A stretch of 64,000 nt of DNA. Source: Desulfovibrio sp. Fe33. GTDB taxonomy: Bacteria > Desulfobacterota > Desulfovibrionia > Desulfovibrionales > Desulfovibrionaceae. The stretch spans positions 1 through 64,000 of the forward strand of contig NZ_JAQKGU010000013.1 in the NCBI RefSeq assembly GCF_028532725.1, given 5' to 3'. The position numbers were made by a program, and so were the translations under genes. The notes beneath the pieces are model-generated. The model saw only the letters and a program-made list of their open reading frames with translations, was not told the origin of the DNA and did no database searches. This document shows positions 9,708 through 17,595 of this stretch, one piece after another. Position 1 is the first letter of the stretch, and every line of letters begins with the position of its first letter.

Positions 9708-10958
9708 CTAGTTCGCGCCGGGCTTGGAGGAGAAGAAGGCGTCGGCCCAGGTGAAGGCGTGCTGGTAGCTGACCGCCACGGTGCCGGGCAGGAGGTTCAG
9801 GGCCGATGCGCGCGTGCCCACCTCGTCCCAGTCCGAGGCCTCGATGGCCTTGGCCAGGTCGAGCCATGGGGTATAGCGGGTCTTTCGGCCGCACAGGGTG
9901 GCCTTGACCTCGTCGTCCACCGGCAGGTGGCTGGTGATCTCCTTCATGGCCGTGTCGAGCATGGCGTCGAGCAGGGAGAACAGGCCGACGATGAACAGGG
10001 TGTCCGAGTCCTCTTCGTATCCGCTGCCCAGGGCGGCTGTCTCGAAGAGCTTGGCCCGGTGGGCGGAGATGTAGGCCAGCTCCAGGGTCTTCTCCGAAGG
10101 GGTCAGGTCGGTCAGGATTATCAGCCTGAGCCAGTTGCGTATGGGCTTCCAGCCCGTCAGGACAACGGCCTGCTTGATGGACGTGACCTTGGTGGCGAAG
10201 CTGAAGTTGGCGGAATTGAGGAAGTTGAGCAGCCGGTAGCTGATGGCCACGTCCGCCTCGATGGCCGGGGCCAGGGCGTCGAAGTTCGGCTCGTCCTTCT
10301 CGATGATCTCGAACAGCTTGAGCCGGGTGGCTTCGGCCGAGCTGATCTTGCGGCCGGACTCTATTTCGGGCCGCTTGAAGAAAAATCCGTGGAAGAAATG
10401 GAAGCCCGCGTTCTTGACCTTTTCGAGCTCCAGGGAATTCTCCACCTTTTTGGCGATCATGCGGGTGGCGCCGGATTTCTTGCCCCGGGCAACGATGGCC
10501 TCAAGCTCCGCCAGGCTTTTGCCTTCCACATCGATTATCAGGGTGTCGGCCAGCTCGGCCAGCCGTTCGCAGCCGGGCTTGCCTTCGAAATTGTTGACCG
10601 CCAGGCCGTAGCCGTCGAGCATCAGGTCCCCGAGCGCGACGATCAGGGCCTCGTCCGGGGTCTCGGACTCTTCGAGGATGATGACGGTGTTGTTCCAGGG
10701 GATGGCGTGGGGGATGCCCCGCATGACGGCTTCGGGGGTGAAGTGGACCAGGAAGCGCGTCTGGCAGTTCTCGGGCGTGTCGCACAGGGGCAGATTGGCC
10801 ACCAGGCGCATGGTCGCTTCGGAATTGTCGGTAAATTCGGCGTGGTCGGCGTCCGCGCTGTCGCGGAAGAGCATCATGTAGCCCCAGGTTTCGTTCTGGG
10901 CGTCGAATATGGGCTGTCGGGCCACGAAGACGGATTCGTATGTCTTCTCGTCGGTCAT
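9708..10958 (-). CDS. EAL/HDOD domain signalling protein (YuxH-like)
   Basis: This 416-residue protein has an N-terminal degenerate EAL domain. It starts with VFVARQPIFD, the YuxH hallmark, and lacks the catalytic EAL triplet and most metal ligands. A HDOD domain follows (about 200-400). Such proteins usually act as c-di-GMP-related regulators or scaffolds rather than phosphodiesterases. I chose the ATG at 10958 because AAGGGG lies six bases upstream; an upstream in-frame start at 11003 lacks a site. The amidohydrolase follows closely. Confidence 0.9.
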   Translation of the reverse strand: MTDEKTYESVFVARQPIFDAQNETWGYMMLFRDSADADHAEFTDNSEATMRLVANLPLCDTPENCQTRFLVHFTPEAVMRGIPHAIPWNNTVIILEESETPDEALIVALGDLMLDGYGLAVNNFEGKPGCERLAELADTLIIDVEGKSLAELEAIVARGKKSGATRMIAKKVENSLELEKVKNAGFHFFHGFFFKRPEIESGRKISSAEATRLKLFEIIEKDEPNFDALAPAIEADVAISYRLLNFLNSANFSFATKVTSIKQAVVLTGWKPIRNWLRLIILTDLTPSEKTLELAYISAHRAKLFETAALGSGYEEDSDTLFIVGLFSLLDAMLDTAMKEITSHLPVDDEVKATLCGRKTRYTPWLDLAKAIEASDWDEVGTRASALNLLPGTVAVSYQHAFTWADAFFSSKPGAN

Positions 10959-11182
10959 CTGCGTCCCCTTTGGAAGGAAATCGGATCTTTCATGACGGTT
11001 CACAGGGAAACGGCACGGTATATTAGGATAGTTTCTGGCGGGGCATTCGTCAACAACTCCGCATAAAAAGCGGCCGGGCCCAAGGCTCCCCCGTTACAGG
11101 AATTCCGCTTTCCTCTTCATCCGTACTGTATTATGTGAGCCAGATACCGAACCGACAAAAAACGCCAGGAGCGAGGTAATTC

Positions 11183-11986
11183 ATGCAGATTGGAAAGGCC
11201 ATTCGTCTGGAGAGAATTTTCAACCGCAACACCATGCGGACCATCATCGTGCCCATGGACCACGGCGTGACTGTGGGGCCCATCGCCGGGTTGGAGAAAA
11301 TGCGTGATACCGTCACCAATCTGGTGGCCGGGGGCGCCAACGCCGGGCTGGTGCACAAGGGCCAGGTAAAGCTCGGACACCGGATGCAGGGCCATGATTT
11401 CGGCTGCATCGTTCATCTCTCCGGCGGCACCTGCCTGTCGCCGTACCCCAATGTGAAGCGGCTGGTGACCACGGTGGAGGAGGCTATCCGCCTGGGTGCT
11501 GACGGCGTCAGCGTGCATGTCAACCTGGGCGACGAGACCGAGGGGCAGATGCTCACTGACCTGGGCCGCGTGTCGGCCTCGGCCGAGGAATGGGGAATGC
11601 CGCTGCTGGCCATGATTTACGCGCGCGGCCCGAAAGTTCGGAATGAGTTCGATGCCGACGTGGTGGCCCACTGCGCCCGCGTGGGCTCGGAGCTGGGCGC
11701 GGACGTGGTCAAGGTCAACTACACCGGGGACGCCGAAAGCTTCGCCCGCGTCGTCGAGTGCGCCGGCGTGCCCGTGGTCATCGCGGGAGGGGCCAAGTTG
11801 GATTCCACCCGCGATTTTCTGGACATGGTCCGCACCTCCCTGGACGCGGGCGGTTCCGGCCTTTCCGTGGGCAGAAACGTCTTTCAGCACCGCGATCCCA
11901 CCCGCCTGGTCGAGGTCCTCAACCGAATCGTTCACGAGAACGCCTCGGTGGACGAGGCCATTCAGGGATATTCTGACATCCTGTAG
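11183..11986 (+). CDS. Class I aldolase, ADH synthase-like (DeoC/LacD family)
   Basis: This is a 267-residue TIM-barrel aldolase of the archaeal class I fructose-bisphosphate aldolase / 2-amino-3,7-dideoxy-D-threo-hept-6-ulosonate (ADH) synthase family. Visible landmarks are IVPMDHGVTVGP near the N-terminus, a probable Schiff-base Lys in VVKVNYTG and the phosphate-binding GGAKLD / GLSVGRN segments. In Desulfovibrionales, enzymes of this type are linked to an alternative route to dehydroquinate for aromatic amino acids. No dehydroquinate synthase II is in the window, so fructose-bisphosphate aldolase remains possible. It starts at ATG 11183 after GGAGCGAGG and ends in a strong terminator. Confidence 0.85.
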   Translation: MQIGKAIRLERIFNRNTMRTIIVPMDHGVTVGPIAGLEKMRDTVTNLVAGGANAGLVHKGQVKLGHRMQGHDFGCIVHLSGGTCLSPYPNVKRLVTTVEEAIRLGADGVSVHVNLGDETEGQMLTDLGRVSASAEEWGMPLLAMIYARGPKVRNEFDADVVAHCARVGSELGADVVKVNYTGDAESFARVVECAGVPVVIAGGAKLDSTRDFLDMVRTSLDAGGSGLSVGRNVFQHRDPTRLVEVLNRIVHENASVDEAIQGYSDIL

Positions 11987-12010
11987 GCTCCTGCCGACTG
12001 GGGGAGCAAG

Positions 12011-12048
12011 CAAAGACCCTGGCGCCGACGGCGTCAGGGTCTTTGTCG
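12011..12048 (+). terminator. Terminator of the aldolase gene
   Basis: A 16-bp stem (12011-12026 with 12030-12045, one G-U pair) with a GAC loop lies 25 bases past the aldolase stop. The right arm ends CTTTG with only a weak T tract. Confidence 0.8.
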
Positions 12049-12252
12049 TTCGGGAACGGGAAGGCGCGGCGGCCCGGCCCGGTCCGGTGGGCTCGCGACC
12101 CGAAGCGGCCCCGCGTCGTCGGCCCTTTTCGCTCCGTCCGTTTTTTTGCCCGTACACAGTGCGGTGGATACGGCGAACCCGGCCGCCCGGAATTCGTCGG
12201 CCGTGGGCAGCGCGTCACGCCGCTCGGCCCGTATGAACATTGCCAGACTCAT
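12034..12252 (-). CDS. Possible small hypothetical protein
   Basis: This is a 72-residue reading frame starting at ATG 12252 with AGGGGGG five bases upstream. The N-terminal half (MSLAMFIRAERRD...) looks protein-like. The C-terminal half is Arg/Pro-rich and runs into the aldolase terminator hairpin, which argues against it or implies a degraded gene. I recognise no family. Confidence 0.25.
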   Translation of the reverse strand: MSLAMFIRAERRDALPTADEFRAAGFAVSTALCTGKKTDGAKRADDAGPLRVASPPDRAGPPRLPVPERQRP

Positions 12253-12279
12253 GTTGCCCCCCTGAAGCATCCGACCCTG

Positions 12280-12517
12280 TATATAGGGCCTGAGTTGTTA
12301 ATCGATATTTATAGGAAGAACGATGCAACAGTATGGGTGTGGGTCTCAAATGTCCAGTAAAATCTAACAAATTTACTATGTAATGTCCTATTTTACTTTG
12401 AAAAATTAGTTAAATAAAATTTAAGATTTTGCTTTTGAAAAGTCGTTGCTTGCTTTTCAATAAGTATTGCAGTTGTTGTGTGCATGTTAAAATAAAAATA
12501 CTGTATAAGTTAATGCA
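12280..12517. other. AT-rich spacer without recognisable genes
   Basis: About 240 bases are strongly AT-rich in an otherwise GC-rich window, with runs such as AAATAAAATTTAAGATTTT. No reading frame of note crosses it. It borders the terminator of the DUF6941-like gene and the start of the phage-flavoured segment. It could be a horizontally acquired remnant or a site for H-NS-like binding. Confidence 0.5.
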
Positions 12518-12564
12518 AAAAGGCCGCAACATGCATAGAAAATTTATGCATGTTGCGGCCTTTT
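12518..12564 (-). terminator. Terminator of the DUF6941-like gene
   Basis: A perfect 20-bp inverted repeat (12518-12537 with 12545-12564) has a 7-base loop, and both arms end in A/T runs. It lies about 19 bases past the stop at 12583. The left arm gives a T tract on the minus strand, so it should terminate both ways. Confidence 0.9.
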
Positions 12565-12582
12565 ACATTGTTTGCCGCTCTA

Positions 12583-12984
12583 TTACTGGTCGGTGCTCTT
12601 GAAGACGAAAAGGGGAAGCTTAGCCCGGGTCTGCCATCCTTCGCCGTCCTTGACGGACACCGTCAGGAGGTGCTTGCCCTCGCCTTCCACCTTGAGTCCG
12701 GGCAGATGGAAGTTCATCTTGTGCAACATGGTCCCGGTGGGAGTGACTTCCTGCATTCCCAGCGTCAGTTCCTTGCCGCCGGGCGAGACCAGGGCCAGGG
12801 AGACGGTGAACGGGGTGTCCCCCGCTTCTTCCAAATCCCACAGGCTGGCGAAGAAGATGGGCGGCAGTGTGGCCGGGAATTCCGGCACAACAGCGTGTTC
12901 AATGGTGCGGATGAACGATGTGGAGCTCGAATCCTTGTCGATAATCAGGTCCGAGCAGATGAGCGCGTAGATAAGTTCAGGCAT
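12583..12984 (-). CDS. DUF6941-like protein
   Basis: This is a 133-residue soluble protein that resembles the DUF6941 family in length, in the opening MPELIYALICSD and in the closing LPLFVFKS. It has alternating hydrophobic residues consistent with a beta-rich fold. Function is unknown; the family is often found near phage or mobile genes, and here it opens the phage-flavoured stretch 12.6-15.5 kb. It follows the HEAT-repeat gene at 12997 by 12 bases on the same strand, so they are probably co-transcribed, and ends at a strong terminator. Confidence 0.7.
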   Translation of the reverse strand: MPELIYALICSDLIIDKDSSSTSFIRTIEHAVVPEFPATLPPIFFASLWDLEEAGDTPFTVSLALVSPGGKELTLGMQEVTPTGTMLHKMNFHLPGLKVEGEGKHLLTVSVKDGEGWQTRAKLPLFVFKSTDQ

Positions 12985-12996
12985 GGTGCCTCCGTA

Positions 12997-13986
12997 TCAG
13001 TTCAGGTGAATGACGCCGCCCAGGGTCCTGCGGAGGTCCTCGGGCAGGGTGCTTGCCAGGTTCGGGTCGATGCCGGTCAGGAGCAGGGCCGCAGCGGCGC
13101 GCTGCCCTTCGGTGCCGGTGGACAGTGTGGCTCGCAGGGCCGGTTCGGCCTGTTTCCCCATGCGGGCCAGGGAGAACAGAGCCATTTGCCCCATGGGCGT
13201 GCCCGGCCTGGCAAGAAGTTTGACCAGGGTCGGGGCCGCCGCCGCGCCGATGCGGGAGAACGGCCTGTTTCCCCTGGCGGAGATCAAGGCCATCTCCCGG
13301 AGGACCGTGCCCGCGTCCGGGCCGATGAGGTCCAGGGTTTCGGCGATGACATGCATGAGGCGCGGGTCGCCGGTGTCGAGCGCGTGGATCAGGGCCGGGG
13401 CCGCGGGCAGGGCGTCGCTGCCCATGCCGCCGAGGAGCCAGGCCGCTCTGGCCTGAACCGGAGGATCGTCACGACGCATCATCGCGGCCAGGGCCGGGAC
13501 GGCGTCAGGCCCCATGCGGGTCAGGCACAGGGCTGCGGCCACGCGGACGTCATGGGCCGGGTCGGACAACAGTCCGGCCACGTCCTGCGCGGCCAGGGAC
13601 CCTAGGCGGGAAAGGGCATGGGCGGCCAGGGAACGCACTGTGGGGTCCGGGTCGCCCAGGGCCTTGAGAAGAGTATCCAGGGCCAGCCCGGGCGCAGGCT
13701 GAAGCGCCAGCCCCATCATCGCTCCGCGCCGCACGTCGGCGGAGGGGGCTTTCATGGCCGCGAGCAGGCCGGGCAGGGACTCCTGGCCCCGCTCGCGCAG
13801 GACCGCCAGCCCCGTGGACCGTTCCGACGCGTCCCGGCTGCCGAGCATTTCGGCCAGCTCCCAGCCTTTCGAGGCTGCGTCCGGGCCGTCCGCAGCCCAT
13901 GCCGCCGCCGTTCCGGTCAGGGCCACGGCGATAAGCAGGAGAGGGACAAGCCCGCAGGCTACCGCCATGTGTCGATGGTCCAACAT
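12997..13986 (-). CDS. Exported HEAT-repeat protein
   Basis: This 329-residue protein has a signal peptide (hydrophobic residues 10-31, probable cleavage after AAAWA). It is followed by repeated helical units of about 30 residues with patterns such as VRSLAAHALSRLG and VRVAAALCLTRMG. These are HEAT/PBS-lyase-like repeats and usually mediate protein-protein contacts, here most likely in the periplasm. No catalytic motif is visible. It lies between the repressor-like gene (14012) and the DUF6941-like gene on the same strand with short spacing. Confidence 0.85.
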   Translation of the reverse strand: MLDHRHMAVACGLVPLLLIAVALTGTAAAWAADGPDAASKGWELAEMLGSRDASERSTGLAVLRERGQESLPGLLAAMKAPSADVRRGAMMGLALQPAPGLALDTLLKALGDPDPTVRSLAAHALSRLGSLAAQDVAGLLSDPAHDVRVAAALCLTRMGPDAVPALAAMMRRDDPPVQARAAWLLGGMGSDALPAAPALIHALDTGDPRLMHVIAETLDLIGPDAGTVLREMALISARGNRPFSRIGAAAAPTLVKLLARPGTPMGQMALFSLARMGKQAEPALRATLSTGTEGQRAAAALLLTGIDPNLASTLPEDLRRTLGGVIHLN

Positions 13987-14011
13987 CTGGCCTCCTTGTG
14001 TCGGTAAATGA

Positions 14012-14758
14012 CTATTTTCGGGTCATGTCGCTCCACGCCCAGACGACGCTGCCGCCGATGGCGCGGGAGATGTCCCCGCCGAAGTCGCGTCCCAGCCTGT
14101 AGGTGGCGGGCGGGTGTTCGCGGCTGTCGTCCGAGTAGTAAATGAGCTCTACGTCGTCGTCCAGCCTTCTGGTGCTGACGCGGCGGATGGTCGCCTTCCC
14201 CCGCTCGTGAGGTTCCCGGACGAGCATGATCCTGCCTGCCGGGCGGGGGTCGCGGTCGTCGCGGTCCACCAGGGCCACGTCGCCGGGGTGCAGGGTCGGG
14301 GCCATGGACAGCTCCCCGGGCAGGATTTCCACGGCCACCAGATTGGATCGGAAACGGAGGGAGTCCTGGTGCCGCCAGACCAGGACCCACCCTTCCACGC
14401 TCTCCTCCGGCACGAGACCCGCCGTGGCCGCAACCGCGGGCGGCGTCAGGGGCACGGCCAGGAAGTCGTCCGCCTTGGGTCCGGGCGCGCCCGGTCCTGC
14501 CTTCCCTGTGTCGGGCGGCCTGAAGCAGACCTCGCGGGTGGCGTCGGAGGGGTCGTCGCAAAATGTCAGAGTCACACCCACGCGGTCAAGAATGTGCCCG
14601 AGTGAGTCGCTGTTCAGGCCGCGTTCGCGTTTGAGAAAGCGGTTGAGCTGCGACGGGTCGACCCCGAGTTCGTCCGCCATCCGCTTGTTGTTGGGGTAGC
14701 GTTTGCCCGGTCCGATCCTGTCGAGGAGCGCCTGGCGCACGTTGTCGGTGAATCCCAT
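14012..14758 (-). CDS. Phage-type repressor: HTH plus S24/LexA-like domain
   Basis: This 248-residue protein has an N-terminal helix-turn-helix (about residues 20-60, ADELGVDPSQLNRFLKRERG) and a C-terminal S24-like fold. The expected nucleophile is seen in ELSMAPTLHPGD. The Lys normally found in the partner KR motif appears to be Arg (ATIRRVS), so self-cleavage may be lost. ATG 14758 is chosen because AAGGGGA precedes it; longer in-frame starts reach back into the AT-rich promoter region. It is divergent from the DUF5675 gene, as in a CI/Cro-type switch. It may be a domesticated regulator of the scattered phage-like genes. Confidence 0.8.
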   Translation of the reverse strand: MGFTDNVRQALLDRIGPGKRYPNNKRMADELGVDPSQLNRFLKRERGLNSDSLGHILDRVGVTLTFCDDPSDATREVCFRPPDTGKAGPGAPGPKADDFLAVPLTPPAVAATAGLVPEESVEGWVLVWRHQDSLRFRSNLVAVEILPGELSMAPTLHPGDVALVDRDDRDPRPAGRIMLVREPHERGKATIRRVSTRRLDDDVELIYYSDDSREHPPATYRLGRDFGGDISRAIGGSVVWAWSDMTRK

Positions 14759-14912
14759 GTCTTCCCCTTTTCTCTGTAATGGTTGTGCACATTTATACAT
14801 GAAAATTGGCAAATGTCTAAACAGAAAATTAAAAAATGGTTGACTAGCAAATAGACAATTGACTATGCCACAAAAGAACACTTGGTCAAAATACAAACAA
14901 GGAGTTATCCTG
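14759..14912. promoter_or_regulatory. Divergent promoter/operator region of the repressor-like gene
   Basis: This AT-rich gap lies between the repressor-like gene and the DUF5675 gene. TTGACTA occurs twice, at 14840 and 14859 (19 bases apart). The first is a good -35 for the plus strand with a 17-base spacer to a weak CTATGC -10. GCAAATGTCT and GCAAATAGAC form related half-sites. Operators for the adjacent repressor are likely here but not proven. Confidence 0.5.
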
Positions 14913-15308
14913 ATGAGAAACGTGGACATAGTGCGATTGGAAAAGGGCGAGGAAGGCACTTTCGGCGTGCTCCGCCTGGATGGCCGGGTTTTCGGCGTCA
15001 CCCTTGAGCCGCAGGAGCGCGGCAACCGGGTGGGCATGTCCTGCATTCCGGCCGGAATCTATACTTGCAACCGGGTGGATTCGCCCGCTTTCGGCAACAC
15101 TTTCGAGGTCGCGGACGTGCCGGGGCGCACCCACATTCTGTTTCATCCCGGCAATGTGGTCGGAGACACGCGGGGGTGCATTCTGCTGGGCAGCCGGTTC
15201 GGCGAGATCGGGGGCGAGCGGGGGATTCTCGATTCCCGCGCCGCGTTTGGGGAATTTCTCGCCCGTTGCGCGGGAGAGCGGGCTTTCAGGTTCGAGATAA
15301 CGGAATAG
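14913..15308 (+). CDS. DUF5675 family protein
   Basis: This is a 131-residue protein. Recognisable landmarks are FGVTLEP, the CIPAGIYTC segment, HILFHPGNVVGDTRGCILLG near the middle, and a C-terminal FEITE. The family is small, phage-associated and lacks a proven activity; conserved His, Cys and Gly residues resemble a peptidoglycan-processing L,D-transpeptidase-like arrangement, which is inference. ATG 14913 has AAGGAG eight bases upstream. It is divergent from the repressor and followed 13 bases later by a small HTH gene. Confidence 0.8.
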   Translation: MRNVDIVRLEKGEEGTFGVLRLDGRVFGVTLEPQERGNRVGMSCIPAGIYTCNRVDSPAFGNTFEVADVPGRTHILFHPGNVVGDTRGCILLGSRFGEIGGERGILDSRAAFGEFLARCAGERAFRFEITE

Positions 15309-15321
15309 GCCGGGGGAAGGC

Positions 15322-15549
15322 ATGTCGGATATCTGCTTGAAAGGGGCGAAGGAAATTTGCGAGGCCGTGGGAGAAAATCCTCGCAACATCACGGAACTGG
15401 TTCGGGACAAGGGGCTGCCCGCCTGGAAGCGGGACGACAAGGGGTCGTGGCGGGCTCTGCCCGAGGATTTGCAGCGGTGGATTCGCGAACAGCGGGACCG
15501 CCATATCAGCAATTACGTGTTCAGGGAACGGCCGGACGCCGGTCTGTAG
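15322..15549 (+). CDS. Small helix-turn-helix (excisionase-like) protein
   Basis: This 75-residue basic protein has a predicted winged-helix/MerR-like N-terminus (GAKEICEAVGENPRNITELVRDKGLPAWK), the layout of phage excisionase and small terminase-type DNA-binding proteins. GGGAAGG precedes the ATG. It follows the DUF5675 gene closely on the same strand. It may bind DNA as part of phage packaging or regulation; nothing decides between these. Confidence 0.65.
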   Translation: MSDICLKGAKEICEAVGENPRNITELVRDKGLPAWKRDDKGSWRALPEDLQRWIREQRDRHISNYVFRERPDAGL

Positions 15550-15606
15550 GGACACCCAGACGGGAACGGGAAAATCGGCCGCGCGTGTTGGCGGGGCGCG
15601 CGGCGG

Positions 15607-16947
15607 TCAGGGCAGGGTGTTGAAGGAATTGACCGAGTTCAGGAGCACCCCGTCGGGCCGGGCCAGGTCCTTCAGATCGGTCCCCGGCTCCAGGGTGGTG
15701 ATGACGGTGCGGCCTATGACCGCCCGCCCCTCGACTCCGTTGCGCCGGGTCTTGAGCCCCCAAACGGTGTGCAGGACCACGGGCTGGCCGTTTTCGGAGC
15801 CTATGTAGATCATGATGTGTCCCGGCTTGCGTACCAGGGTCAGGAACGGAACTCCCTCTTCGAGCAGGAGGTTCTTCTTGGCCTGTCCGTCGCCGTGCTC
15901 CAGGGGCGTAACCCAGCCGAGTTTGGCCTGCTGGCTTGAATTGCGCGGCAGGAAGATGCCGAAGGCGGCCATGAGGTCCATGGTCGTGGCCGAGCAGTCC
16001 CGATCACCATACAGTCCGCCCCAGCCGTAGGGCTCGCCGATCATGAGGCCGGCCAGGCGCGCGAAGTTGTCGGGCGTGGGCGGCAGCGGGGCCGGTTCGG
16101 CGCCGCCGGGCGCGATGCGGGCGAGCTTGGCCACGGCCCTGCCCCGGTCGTCACGGGCCGGAACCATGACCGTGAGGCCCTTGTCGGCCGCTTCTCCGTT
16201 GTCGGAGGTGTCCCCGGCCAGGGGCAGCAGAGTGCCGATAGTTCCCGTGCAGCGGAAAATTCCGTCCTCGTCCACCAGGGACACCCCGTCCCGGACAACC
16301 GCCGCATAGGCTTCGGCTCGGAACCGTTTGGCGAACCCGTCGTCCACCCAGGCGATGTCCGTGGCCCTGACCCAACCGTAGGCGAAGCGCGATTCCACCA
16401 GGACCCAGGCCCGGTCGGCGCTTTCGTGGGTGGCGTAGAGCGGGGTTCCGGCCAGGACCAGGGAGTTTTGCATGTAGTCGAAGGGGAACCCTTCGCCCGC
16501 CTGCCGGGGATCGAGGAAGACGGGCTTGTCCGTGGGCAGGACCCGCATGGAGGTGTTGACCACGCTTACGGCGCGGCGGTTCAGGCTCGGATATTCGCCC
16601 ACGCGCGAGGCGTCGGCCATGGCCGAAAGCCAGTCTGGGTCGCGCGGGAGGATGTTTTCACCGAAGAGGGGCCTTTTCGAAAAGGCGGTCAGTCCCCAGA
16701 AGACCTTTTCCGCCGGGAATTCAGGACGAGTCCGCTCCCATGGGTCGAAGTGCCGCGTGAGGAAATCCGACCAGGCCGCGGCCTGGATGTCGGGGCTCAT
16801 GAGCCGCGCGTCTCCCGGCAATCCGTGATACGCCCCGGCGTCCTGGACAAGGGGGAGCTGCGGCGCAGGGGAATGGCGCACCGCGCACCCGGTCCCGAGA
16901 ACAAGCAGGGCCGTGAGGAGAATCGTTCGGAAGGCGGCGCGGCGCAT
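15607..16947 (-). CDS. SH3-domain NlpC/P60 lipoprotein (cell-wall hydrolase)
   Basis: This 446-residue predicted lipoprotein has signal residues 1-20 and lipobox LGTGC. An N-terminal NlpC/P60 stabilising region (about 35-170) is followed by SH3-like segments (about 170-290) and an NlpC/P60 peptidase domain. The nucleophile Cys is in WGGLYGDRDCSAT and the catalytic His in GHIMIYIG. It should cleave peptide cross-links of peptidoglycan from the cell envelope. The layout matches the SH3_6/SH3_7-NLPC_P60 family found in many Gram-negatives. Its start lies 4 bases past the stop of the flavin reductase gene. Confidence 0.88.
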   Translation of the reverse strand: MRRAAFRTILLTALLVLGTGCAVRHSPAPQLPLVQDAGAYHGLPGDARLMSPDIQAAAWSDFLTRHFDPWERTRPEFPAEKVFWGLTAFSKRPLFGENILPRDPDWLSAMADASRVGEYPSLNRRAVSVVNTSMRVLPTDKPVFLDPRQAGEGFPFDYMQNSLVLAGTPLYATHESADRAWVLVESRFAYGWVRATDIAWVDDGFAKRFRAEAYAAVVRDGVSLVDEDGIFRCTGTIGTLLPLAGDTSDNGEAADKGLTVMVPARDDRGRAVAKLARIAPGGAEPAPLPPTPDNFARLAGLMIGEPYGWGGLYGDRDCSATTMDLMAAFGIFLPRNSSQQAKLGWVTPLEHGDGQAKKNLLLEEGVPFLTLVRKPGHIMIYIGSENGQPVVLHTVWGLKTRRNGVEGRAVIGRTVITTLEPGTDLKDLARPDGVLLNSVNSFNTLP

Positions 16948-16951
16948 GGTT

Positions 16952-17530
16952 CTAGTCCTTTTTCAGGTACTTCTTGCCGATGTCGAAGCCCTTGCCGATT
17001 TTTTCGCCCACGGTGTGGTAGGCGCGGGTTCCCGGGGAGAAAATGAGCGGAAGGATTTTTTCCGGGTCGGGAAATTTGCCGTCGACCAGCTTGTCGTCGT
17101 CGCATTTCACGTCCTTGATCTCGCCCACGAGCATGACGTGCGCCTTGAGGTCAACCGTCTCCTTGAGCTCGCACTCGATGACCAGCGGGAATTCACCGAT
17201 GTACGGGGCGTCGACGCAATCGCTCTTCACCGGGGTGAGTCCCGTGGCCGCGAATTTGTCCACCTTTTCGCCCGAGACCATGCCGAGGTAGTCCGCCTCG
17301 GCGGCCAGATAGGCCGGGCTCACCGACACGGTGAACGCCTTGTGTTTCATGATTCCCGCATAGGTATGGCGCGAGGGGCGCACGGATACGGTCAGGCAGG
17401 CGGGGTCCGAGCCGCAGATGCCGCCCCAGGCGGCGATCATGGCGTTGGGCTTGTCCGCCTCGTCGTAGGAACCCACCGCCCAGACCGGAGTGGGCTGGGC
17501 TAGGGTATTGGGACCGAGGGATTTCTTCAT
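16952..17530 (-). CDS. Flavin reductase-like protein (flavoredoxin type)
   Basis: This 192-residue protein of the FMN-binding split-barrel flavin reductase family has the pattern PTPVWAVGSYD, NAMIAAWGG and SVSPAYLA. It resembles flavoredoxin of Desulfovibrio, an FMN electron carrier linked to thiosulfate reduction; that role is inferred by resemblance only. ATG 17530 has AAGGAG nine bases upstream. A TTG two codons earlier is too close to the ribosome site. It lies upstream of the NlpC/P60 gene on the same strand. Confidence 0.85.
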   Translation of the reverse strand: MKKSLGPNTLAQPTPVWAVGSYDEADKPNAMIAAWGGICGSDPACLTVSVRPSRHTYAGIMKHKAFTVSVSPAYLAAEADYLGMVSGEKVDKFAATGLTPVKSDCVDAPYIGEFPLVIECELKETVDLKAHVMLVGEIKDVKCDDDKLVDGKFPDPEKILPLIFSPGTRAYHTVGEKIGKGFDIGKKYLKKD

Positions 17531-17595
17531 CGTCAAAGCTCCTTGTATTCGATTCAGGTTTGCAGTCTACGGCAAACCCGGCTGAATGAAAACAA

